From an archaeon (lineage in GTDB: Archaea; Hydrothermarchaeota; Hydrothermarchaeia; JALTZZ01; JALUTC01): a stretch of DNA of 5,521 nucleotides. The notes under the pieces were generated by a model, which saw only the letters and a list, made by a program, of their open reading frames with translations, had not been told where the DNA came from and searched no databases. Shown here piece after piece: positions 1 through 4,888 of the stretch (its first letter is position 1; every line of letters starts with the position of its first letter). Location of the stretch: contig JALUTC010000073.1 of assembly GCA_027058345.1 (NCBI GenBank), positions 1 to 5,521 on the forward strand, written 5' to 3'. Both the position numbers and the translations under genes were made by a program.

Positions 1-254
1 GTATTAAAGTAATTATTTAGAATTTTTATTGTATTTATTAATCTTTCAGCTTCTTTGCCCGAAATATTTATATAAAAGTTTTGGAGATGTATTGAATATG
101 GTTCATATGATAATAGATTCTCAATCTTTTCAACGTTTTCTTTACATGCAGGAAAATCTTTCCAGAATGATAATTCATATTGTTTAAATTTCTTTATTAT
201 CTCGATTGAATTTGCTACATTTTTCGCCTCGATCCTTGGGATGATTTTCAACAT
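1..254 (-). CDS. Hypothetical protein, 5' part (runs off the left edge)
   Basis: An uninterrupted minus-strand reading frame starts at an ATG (complement of 252-254) and is still open at base 1, giving 84 residues of the N-terminal part. It begins MLKIIPRIEA. The stretch is Lys/Ile/Asn-rich, mixed helical and soluble-looking, with an aromatic patch (YELSFWKDF, about residues 26-34) and one Cys (37). I see no signal peptide, membrane helix or metal motif, and I do not recognise the family. The ATG is the only likely start: an in-frame TAA lies 18 nt upstream of it. The gene diverges from the secreted coiled-coil gene at 306, and a TATA-like A/T block lies about 29 nt upstream of the start. Codon use matches the neighbours. 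That it is a real gene is fairly likely; its function is unknown. Confidence 0.65.
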   Translation of the reverse strand, partial: MLKIIPRIEAKNVANSIEIIKKFKQYELSFWKDFPACKENVEKIENLLSYEPYSIHLQNFYINISGKEAERLINTIKILNNYFN

Positions 255-276
255 TAAATTAACATAAAAGCGTTAG

Positions 277-299
277 ATTTAATTTAATTCCAATTAAAT
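277..299. promoter_or_regulatory. Shared divergent promoter with A/T dyad
   Basis: The 51-bp gap between the divergent starts at 254 (-) and 306 (+) holds a TATA-like block, ATTTAATTTAATT (277-289). It is almost self-complementary in character and lies about 23 nt before the plus-strand ATG and 29 nt before the minus-strand ATG. That is the right distance for archaeal TATA boxes of leaderless or short-leader transcripts in both directions. It overlaps a perfect inverted repeat, ATTTAATT-CC-AATTAAAT (282-299, 8-bp arms, 2-bp spacer), which could be an operator. Such dyads also arise by chance in A/T-rich DNA. The promoter role is inferred from position. Confidence 0.45.
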
Positions 300-305
300 A
301 ATTAT

Positions 306-1553
306 ATGAGGCATATTTACATTTATTATACACTGTTAATGGTATTGCTTTTAAGCGTGGCATATGCTGAAAATGTAATACTTGTAAGCGACAATATTGC
401 AGATAAAGCAATAGCAGAAGTTGCAGCAAAAAAATTGGGATGGAAAGTTATAGTTACGCCATGGGGAATTTATAACGAAACGATATTAGAGGAAGTAATA
501 AAATATAATCCTGAAATCGTTCTTATAATTGGCGGGGAGGTAGCAGTTCCTAAGATTTACGAGGAAGAAATTTTGAAGAAAAATATAACCGTTAAAAGAA
601 TATCTGGAAAGAATAGAATTGAAACTGCAATAAATGTTGCAAAGTTCTTAAATTTAACGAACATTGTTGTTGTAAATGGATACGACCCATTAAGCATAAA
701 GAAGGCATTGGAACTTGCTATAAATAAGAGTGCTGCCATTATATTTATAAAGCAGAAAATACTACCAGAAATTAACGAAATAGTTAAAAAGGCTAGAGAA
801 AAATATTTAATAGAGGCACCTGGAATTGAAATTGCCAAAGATTTTAAATTGGTAAAGACAGATATCTATAATGAAACATTAAGACTAATAGAATATGTAA
901 AGGAAAGAATTTCGGAACTAAGAGAGAAGTTACTAAGGGAAGAAAATGTAGGAATAAAGACTGCTGTTGAAAGGATATTAAACAATGCGGAAAGGGTTTT
1001 GAACAAGTCTCTTGAAAGATTAGAGGATAATAAATTGGCTGCAGCTTATAATCTAGCATTGTCAGCATCTTACATGGTTGAATCTGCTGAGAGAATATTG
1101 GATAGAGCTGCGCTTGAAAGATTCTGTGAGATATTTAAGCGAGAGATGAAAGAAATTAAGAAACAGATAATTGAAATGAGAAAGGAATTGGAAAAAATAA
1201 GGAAGGAATTTATGAAGAGAATGAATGAAACATTGAAAGCATGTATTGAAGGAAACATTTCAAGGGAAGCTTGTGAAGAGATTATGGAGGAGTTAAGAGA
1301 TGAATATAAGGAAAAGGTTGAGGAAATCGTTGAAGATATTCATGAATTGAAACAAGAATTTATGGAAGAGATGATTGAAACAATGAAGGAATATAGAGAG
1401 AAGATGCACGAATTAATTAAAGAAATGAGAGAGAAAATGCGAGAACATATGAAGGAATGGAAAAATATGACAGAAATTTGTGAAGAAGAGCCATGGAAGT
1501 GTAAAGGCATGGGAATGATGGGAATGAGACATGGAATGGAAGAAATGGATTAA
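306..1553 (+). CDS. Secreted cell-wall-binding-type protein with long Met-rich coiled coil
   Basis: A 415-aa exported protein. Residues 1-21 are a Sec signal peptide (hydrophobic core TLLMVLLLSVAYA, cleavage likely after AYA). Residues about 22-180 resemble the cell-wall-binding repeat 2 fold (PF04122 type): a buried strand ending IIGGEVAVP (74-82), the hallmark RISGKNRIETAINVAK (98-113), and a second, degenerate half with VVVNGYDPLSIKKALELA. From about 190 to 390 the chain is almost entirely charged helix with heptads, predicted coiled coil. The tail has C392, C399, H409 and six Met after residue 400 (GMGMMGM). Nine N-x-S/T sequons (N57, 93, 116, 140, 189, 233, 307, 317, 387) suggest heavy glycosylation outside the cell. 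No C-terminal membrane anchor is visible, so attachment may be through the N-terminal domain. It is probably an S-layer-associated stalk or metal-binding surface protein; the exact role is unknown. Confidence 0.85.
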   Translation: MRHIYIYYTLLMVLLLSVAYAENVILVSDNIADKAIAEVAAKKLGWKVIVTPWGIYNETILEEVIKYNPEIVLIIGGEVAVPKIYEEEILKKNITVKRISGKNRIETAINVAKFLNLTNIVVVNGYDPLSIKKALELAINKSAAIIFIKQKILPEINEIVKKAREKYLIEAPGIEIAKDFKLVKTDIYNETLRLIEYVKERISELREKLLREENVGIKTAVERILNNAERVLNKSLERLEDNKLAAAYNLALSASYMVESAERILDRAALERFCEIFKREMKEIKKQIIEMRKELEKIRKEFMKRMNETLKACIEGNISREACEEIMEELRDEYKEKVEEIVEDIHELKQEFMEEMIETMKEYREKMHELIKEMREKMREHMKEWKNMTEICEEEPWKCKGMGMMGMRHGMEEMD

Positions 1554-1578
1554 ATATTTTATTTTTTATATTTCTTCT
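1554..1578 (+). terminator. T-rich tract after the secreted-protein gene
   Basis: Immediately after the TAA at 1551-1553 the plus strand is T-rich, with runs of four and six T (ATTTTATTTTTTATATTT). Archaeal RNA polymerase stops at such U-tracts without needing a hairpin. Only 12 bp separate this stop from the stop of the convergent ribH gene, so the tract runs into the 3' end of ribH. No comparable T-run is seen on the minus strand for ribH. The call rests on base composition and position only. Confidence 0.4.
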
Positions 1579-1985
1579 CCTCTTAATCTCCTAACCATTT
1601 TAACAACTGCTTCAACGGCTCTTTTTGCATAATCAACCCTATCAAATGCTTGTAGCAATGTTTCTCCTGGACCCGATATTCCAAGAGCAACCGGTTTTCC
1701 ATGTTCGATCATTAAATCCATAATTTTTCTAGCTGCATGTTGTGCAACGATTTCGTCATGTTTTGTTTCTCCTTCTATAACAGCTCCCAATGCAACTACA
1801 CCATCTATATCTTTTTCTTCCAAAAGTTTTTTCACACCCAATGGAATTTCAAATACTCCAGGAACTTTTAGCACTTTTACAATTTCAGCTCCTAGAAATC
1901 TTGCATGTTCCTCAGCTTGCTTAAGCATTAGATAAGTTATTTGGAAGTTGAATTCTGATACTACAATCCCCAATCTAATTTTCAT
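1566..1985 (-). CDS. ribH: 6,7-dimethyl-8-ribityllumazine synthase
   Basis: Lumazine synthase condenses 5-amino-6-ribitylamino-uracil with 3,4-dihydroxy-2-butanone 4-phosphate to give the direct precursor of riboflavin. At 139 aa it is of full archaeal length. Visible family motifs are SEFN (10-13, substrate-ring binding), VPGVFEIP (41-48), GAVIEGETKHDEIV (67-80) with the presumed catalytic His76, the archaeal-style LGISGPGETLLQAFDR (101-116) and Arg116 for phosphate binding. The C-terminal helix KRAVEAVVKMVRRL is typical of archaeal RibH. The protein usually assembles into pentamers or 60-mer shells in the cytosol. The gene is second in a minus-strand pair: its ATG overlaps the TGA of the upstream coiled-coil gene by 4 nt (ATGA, 1982-1985), so translational coupling is likely. 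A weak GGG-containing purine stretch precedes the start. No other riboflavin gene is nearby. Confidence 0.96.
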   Translation of the reverse strand: MKIRLGIVVSEFNFQITYLMLKQAEEHARFLGAEIVKVLKVPGVFEIPLGVKKLLEEKDIDGVVALGAVIEGETKHDEIVAQHAARKIMDLMIEHGKPVALGISGPGETLLQAFDRVDYAKRAVEAVVKMVRRLRGEEI

Positions 1986-2197
1986 ACATTTTTCCCTTTC
2001 TCAATTTTTTCAATCTTTTCTTCAAGACTTTTAACCCTTTTCTTCAATTCATCTATTTCCTTTTTTAGTTCGAGAAATCTTTCCTCGATTAATCTGAATA
2101 TGTTTGCATAATATTCAACATCCTGTTCATATTTTCTCATTTCATTTATAAAATCGTATGGCTTATTTGGATATATATCGATGTTTGGATATCTCAT
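1982..2197 (-). CDS. Small coiled-coil protein upstream of ribH
   Basis: A 71-aa soluble protein of unknown function. The N-terminal part (MRYPNIDIYPNKPYDFINEM) is Pro/Tyr/Asn-rich and probably extended. Residues about 28-68 form a strong heptad coiled coil (FLELKKEIDELKKRVKSL onwards, Leu/Ile at core positions), so it probably forms a dimer or trimer. There are no Cys, membrane helices or signal peptide. It overlaps ribH by 4 nt and so shares its transcript. The start is somewhat uncertain: the ATG at 2195-2197 has no Shine-Dalgarno, and the A/T block just upstream (about 2201-2210) is too close to be its own TATA box. The codon for Met20 (first base at 2140) is an alternative start. A real gene is supported by the tight overlap and the coiled-coil pattern. 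I do not recognise a named family. Confidence 0.75.
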   Translation of the reverse strand: MRYPNIDIYPNKPYDFINEMRKYEQDVEYYANIFRLIEERFLELKKEIDELKKRVKSLEEKIEKIEKGKNV

Positions 2198-2201
2198 ATT
2201 T

Positions 2202-2210
2202 TATTTAAAA
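2202..2210 (+). promoter_or_regulatory. TATA-like box for the Fe-S/ccm operon
   Basis: TATTTAAAA is centred about 28 nt before the ATG at 2234 and is followed by a pyrimidine-rich stretch. This spacing suggests a leaderless or nearly leaderless transcript, which agrees with the absence of a Shine-Dalgarno sequence before the ATG. The whole divergent gap to the minus-strand gene is only 36 bp. Confidence 0.5.
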
Positions 2211-2233
2211 CTTTACTTTTTTGCAATCTTGTT

Positions 2234-2704
2234 ATGAAATTAAATCCCTTCGATATCTACAATCTCTTACCCAAAAAGAATTGTAAAAAATGTGGCCTTC
2301 CTTCATGCATGGCATTTGCAATCAAGCTTATTAAGAGAGAAGTTGGTTTGGAAGATTGCCCTGAGATAAATTCTGCAATGTATATTAGGAATAAGATGAA
2401 GTTGAAGGAAATATTGAGAGAATATTACAAATCGCTTGAGACGAAATTGGTAATAGATGAAAAACGTTGCAATGGATGTGGTATATGTATGATATCTTGC
2501 CCAGTTAATGCATCGTCAAATCTAAACGTTGCAGGTGGAAAGGGATTTGAAAAGGATGACGAGAACTTGATATATAAAATAGAGAATGGTGTTGTAAAAG
2601 TTATAAATATTAAGAAGTGCAGAAGATTTGAAGAAGATATTGAATCTAGACCATGTAGTGTTTGCGTTGACAATTGTCCAACAAAGGCCATTACATTCTT
2701 ATGA
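2234..2704 (+). CDS. Three-cluster [4Fe-4S] protein (CdhE-like FeS domain plus ferredoxin domain)
   Basis: A 156-aa cytosolic electron-transfer protein with twelve Cys placed for three [4Fe-4S] clusters. Residues 1-45 are an FeS domain (PF04060 type) resembling the N-terminus of the CODH/ACS corrinoid Fe-S protein subunit CdhE: LLPKKNCKKCGLPSCMAFA, with C17, C20, C25 and C42. A helical linker (45-70) leads to a ferredoxin-like part with CNGCGICMISCPVNA (C79, C82, C85, C89) and an atypical last cluster, C129-x11-C141-x2-C144-x3-C148 followed by Pro. The ferredoxin part recalls the FwdF/FwdG polyferredoxin style. There is no corrinoid domain or catalytic subunit, so a carrier role is most likely. 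Its TGA overlaps the ATG of ccmC by 4 nt (2701-2704), making it the first gene of the ccm operon. A link to haem handling is inferred from this coupling only; the partner is unknown. Confidence 0.88.
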   Translation: MKLNPFDIYNLLPKKNCKKCGLPSCMAFAIKLIKREVGLEDCPEINSAMYIRNKMKLKEILREYYKSLETKLVIDEKRCNGCGICMISCPVNASSNLNVAGGKGFEKDDENLIYKIENGVVKVINIKKCRRFEEDIESRPCSVCVDNCPTKAITFL

Positions 2705-3342
2705 TATCATCATTATTTGCAATATTTTCATATATAATTTCAATATATGCTTTATATAATATATTATTGAAGATGAAAATATATGCGTATGGTAATGTTG
2801 AAGTAATTTCAGCAAAACTTGCATTCTTTCATATACCTGTGGCAATTATATCATATTTGGCATTTACAATAACATTTATTTCGAGTGTGTTATATTTAAT
2901 AAATAAGAATTTGAGGAGAGAGATTCTTGCATATTCCTCGGCAAAGATAGGGACTATATTTACATTTTTAACATTACTTTCTGGGATAATTTGGTCTAAA
3001 TTGGCATGGGGGGCATATTGGCATTGGGATCCAAGGCAAACGACCGTTCTTATATTATTTTTGGTATTTATTGCTTATATACTTTTGAGGAACAATATAG
3101 AAAACATATCTATTAGAGCAAGGATTTCCTCGATATATGCAATTCTAGCATATGTTATGGTTCCAATATCTTACATATCAGCAAGGGTTTTTACTAGTCT
3201 ACATCCGAAAACAGGTCAATGGTCAATGAGTCAAGAAGGTATTTTAATGCTTATTATAATGATTCTAAGCTTTTTATTATTATTTGTTGCAATACTTAAA
3301 CTAGAATATGAAATAAATTTGAGGGTGGAAGATTATGAATGA
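2701..3342 (+). CDS. ccmC: Cytochrome c maturation haem-handling protein CcmC
   Basis: A 213-aa integral membrane protein of the haem handling (HHP) family that presents haem to CcmE on the outer face of the membrane. Six transmembrane helices can be seen (about 3-23, 40-66, 82-98, 114-130, 145-165, 178-200), as in bacterial CcmC. The tryptophan-rich WWD motif is WGAYWHWDPRQT (103-114), in the external loop after helix 3. The flanking haem-ligand histidines are present: H44 (FHIPVA) and H168 (SLHPKTG). The start is the ATG at 2701, which overlaps the preceding TGA as ATGA. A TTG 27 nt further up is in frame, but it would add hydrophilic residues and a longer overlap, so I rejected it. The size and the WDPR form separate it from CcmF and CcsA. 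The stop overlaps the ccmD-like gene by 8 nt. Confidence 0.93.
   Translation: MISSLFAIFSYIISIYALYNILLKMKIYAYGNVEVISAKLAFFHIPVAIISYLAFTITFISSVLYLINKNLRREILAYSSAKIGTIFTFLTLLSGIIWSKLAWGAYWHWDPRQTTVLILFLVFIAYILLRNNIENISIRARISSIYAILAYVMVPISYISARVFTSLHPKTGQWSMSQEGILMLIIMILSFLLLFVAILKLEYEINLRVEDYE
3321..3328 (+). promoter_or_regulatory. Shine-Dalgarno-like site for the ccmD-like gene
   Basis: GAGGGTGG lies inside the 3' end of ccmC, 6 nt before the ATG at 3335. Its GGTG core can pair with the CACC of the archaeal 16S rRNA 3' end. It is the clearest such site in the window and supports translation of the very small downstream gene. Confidence 0.5.
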
Positions 3343-3448
3343 ATTTACTGGAATATTAATTGTTACAATCGTAATATATACTGTACTGGTATTGTACATA
3401 ATATATTTAGACATAAAGTTGAAAAAACACAAGAAAAAAATAATATGA
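3335..3448 (+). CDS. ccmD: CcmD-like single-span membrane protein (37 aa)
   Basis: A very small gene, easily missed by length cut-offs, sits exactly between ccmC and ccmE. It encodes MNEFTGILIVTIVIYTVLVL and onwards, 37 aa in total: a short polar N-terminus, one transmembrane helix (about 5-25) and a strongly basic cytosolic tail (KLKKHKKK, 28-35). This is the topology of bacterial CcmD (N-out, one span, basic C-terminus), which stabilises CcmC-CcmE-haem and helps release holo-CcmE, although this protein is shorter than most CcmD. It overlaps ccmC by 8 nt and ccmE by 4 nt (ATGA, 3445-3448) and has a Shine-Dalgarno-like GAGGGTGG 6 nt upstream. The gene order C-D-E matches bacterial ccm operons. 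Sequence conservation in CcmD is too weak for proof by motif, so the name rests on position and topology. Confidence 0.78.
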   Translation: MNEFTGILIVTIVIYTVLVLYIIYLDIKLKKHKKKII

Positions 3449-3810
3449 AAAAGCTTCTGTATATTTTTGTAATGGCATCACTTATATATGCAATATATAG
3501 TACACTGACATATTCTATGCCAAAAGTTTCTTCACTGGACCAAATCAAAAATTTTATAGGAAGAGAAGTTCAAGTTCAAGGAAAGGTTGTTCCAAATAGT
3601 TTTGAAATAAGAAATAATACCATTACGTTTTTATTAACGGATGGAAAGACAACAATAAAAGTATATTATGAATTAAAAAATATGTATATACCATCAGGTT
3701 CAGAAGAAGTACTAGCTATTGTTCGTGGAAGGGTTGTAAGTGGTTATGAAATATATGCAAAAGAAGTTTTGATTTCTTGTCCATCAAAATATGAGGTTAA
3801 AATGTATTGA
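3445..3810 (+). CDS. ccmE: Haem chaperone CcmE, CxxxY variant
   Basis: A 121-aa membrane-anchored haem chaperone that accepts haem from CcmC and passes it to the CcmF ligase outside the membrane. An N-terminal signal anchor (about 4-22, LLYIFVMASLIYAIYSTLT) is followed by an OB-fold beta domain (about 40-110: GREVQVQGKVV, ITFLLTDGKTTIKVYY, EVLAIVRGRVV, YEIYAKEVL). The haem-attachment motif is C112-P-S-K-Y116, that is CxxxY instead of the HxxxY of E. coli CcmE. This is the form known from archaea and some sulfate reducers (System I*), often found without CcmH. The flexible tail after Tyr116 is only five residues. The ATG overlaps the stop of the ccmD-like gene. ccmA, ccmB and ccmF are not in the window. 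The family assignment is firm; the covalent haem bond through Cys112 is inferred from studied homologues. Confidence 0.92.
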   Translation: MKKLLYIFVMASLIYAIYSTLTYSMPKVSSLDQIKNFIGREVQVQGKVVPNSFEIRNNTITFLLTDGKTTIKVYYELKNMYIPSGSEEVLAIVRGRVVSGYEIYAKEVLISCPSKYEVKMY

Positions 3811-3811
3811 A

Positions 3812-3822
3812 GATATTAAAAA
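3812..3822 (+). promoter_or_regulatory. Possible TATA-like box for the RaSEA gene
   Basis: GATATTAAAAA in the 30-bp gap after ccmE is centred about 24 nt before the TTG start at 3841. This would allow a separate leaderless transcript for the radical SAM gene. The A-run (nine A, 3818-3826) makes chance similarity likely, and read-through from the ccm operon is equally possible. Confidence 0.3.
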
Positions 3823-3840
3823 AAAATCCTTGAAAAGACA

Positions 3841-4848
3841 TTGAAGATTAGAATTAAAGGGTTAAAGGTTAGAAAATCTATCGACAAGGCAAGGTATTGG
3901 ATAGAAAAGGACTTTATTGATAAGGAAGTTAAGTCTGGAGTAATAATTTTGCCAACAATTGGTTGTAGACATGCAAGAAATATAGGTTGTACAATGTGCG
4001 GATATATATACGATGCTCCTGAAAAAATTTCCAACGAAAAATTGGTAAAGGAATTCGAAAAGGCATTGGAATATTTTAAATCAAAGGAAATAGAATATTT
4101 GAAGATATTCACATCCGGAAGCTTTTTTGATGATGAAGAATTAAAACCAGAAATCAGAAAATATATATTAAGAAGGGTGGAAGAACTGAACATAAGAAGA
4201 TTATGCATAGAAACGAGAGCGGAATTTATTAAAGAACCAGATGTTGATACGAGCTATGAAATCGAATATGCGATAGGATTGGAATCGAGTAATGATGTTG
4301 TAAGAAATGTATATATTAATAAGGATTTAGATAAGGAAGTGTTTGAAAATGCGATAAGATTTTGCAAGGAAAATGGTATAAAAACAAAGGTCTACTTACT
4401 TTTAAAACCACCTTTTTTAACAGAGATGGATGCAATAAAGGATTGCATAAATTCTGCAATATATTGTAAAAAATTGGGAGTCGATAAAATTTCAATAAAC
4501 CCAGTTAATATACAAAGGAATACTCTCGTTGAATATTTATGGAAGATAGGAGAATATTCTCCACCATGGTTATGGTCTCTCGTTCATGTTTTGAAGGAAA
4601 TAAAAAGAAGAAATAATATAGTCGTCGTATCATTTCCAGTAGCAGCTGGTAAAGAGAGAGGAATTCATAACTGTAAGCGTTGCAACAAAGTTGTCCACGA
4701 ATCTATAATAAAATTTTCATTATCACAGGATACAAAATTTTTAGAGGGATTAGATTGCTGTTGTAAAAGACTATGGAAAACATTATTAGATTTGGAAAAT
4801 GTTAATCGATCATGCTACAATATTGATAGAAATTGTAAGCTATCATGA
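3841..4848 (+). CDS. Archaeosine synthase radical SAM subunit RaSEA
   Basis: A 335-aa radical S-adenosylmethionine enzyme of the TIGR01210 type. In characterised archaea RaSEA works with ArcS: ArcS attaches lysine to preQ0 at tRNA position 15, and RaSEA cleaves that adduct to leave archaeosine. The cluster motif is C42-x7-C50-x2-C53 (GCRHARNIGCTMCGY), the wider spacing characteristic of this family rather than the usual CxxxCxxC. TSGSFFD (91-97), CIETRAEF (122-129) and IGLESSNDVV (145-154) fit the core strands of the radical SAM barrel. The C-terminal region is Cys-rich (C278, C281, C306-308, C325, C332) and contains GIHNCKRC and LDCCCKRLW, probably a second metal site. The only plausible start is TTG at 3841: an in-frame TAA lies 22 nt upstream and there is no nearby ATG. 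The gene lies 30 bp after ccmE. No arcS is in view. Confidence 0.88.
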   Translation: MKIRIKGLKVRKSIDKARYWIEKDFIDKEVKSGVIILPTIGCRHARNIGCTMCGYIYDAPEKISNEKLVKEFEKALEYFKSKEIEYLKIFTSGSFFDDEELKPEIRKYILRRVEELNIRRLCIETRAEFIKEPDVDTSYEIEYAIGLESSNDVVRNVYINKDLDKEVFENAIRFCKENGIKTKVYLLLKPPFLTEMDAIKDCINSAIYCKKLGVDKISINPVNIQRNTLVEYLWKIGEYSPPWLWSLVHVLKEIKRRNNIVVVSFPVAAGKERGIHNCKRCNKVVHESIIKFSLSQDTKFLEGLDCCCKRLWKTLLDLENVNRSCYNIDRNCKLS

Positions 4849-4888
4849 CGTAATTATTAAGCATGTTAGATTTCGGTCACAACTATAT

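Noticed and set aside
557..1258. Three minus-strand open frames inside the secreted-protein gene
   Set aside because: They are antisense to a well-supported coding sequence with signal peptide, domain motifs and heptads. Their hydrophobic translations are what an antisense Lys/Glu-rich gene gives.
1140..1530. Repetitive-looking GAA/ATG-rich DNA suggesting a tandem repeat
   Set aside because: There is no fixed repeat unit. The pattern comes from Glu, Lys and Met codons in a coiled coil.
2425..2691. Minus-strand 88-aa frame opposite the Fe-S gene
   Set aside because: The plus strand carries all twelve ordered cysteines of a three-cluster protein; the antisense frame has no family features.
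2674..2700. Upstream TTG start for ccmC, adding nine residues
   Set aside because: It would overlap the Fe-S gene by 31 nt and put polar residues before the first membrane helix. The ATG at 2701 gives an ATGA overlap like the other junctions of the operon.
3363..3548. Minus-strand 61-aa frame across the ccmD/ccmE junction
   Set aside because: It is antisense to two overlapping genes that fit the ccm operon, and it shows no recognisable motif.
3816..4208. Minus-strand 130-aa frame opposite the RaSEA gene
   Set aside because: It overlaps the radical SAM cluster motif region of a clear enzyme; its composition is that of an antisense shadow.
4845..4853. ATG overlapping the RaSEA stop as ATGA
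   Set aside because: The frame stops after two codons (ATG ACG TAA), so it is not a coupled gene. The next real start is at 4889.
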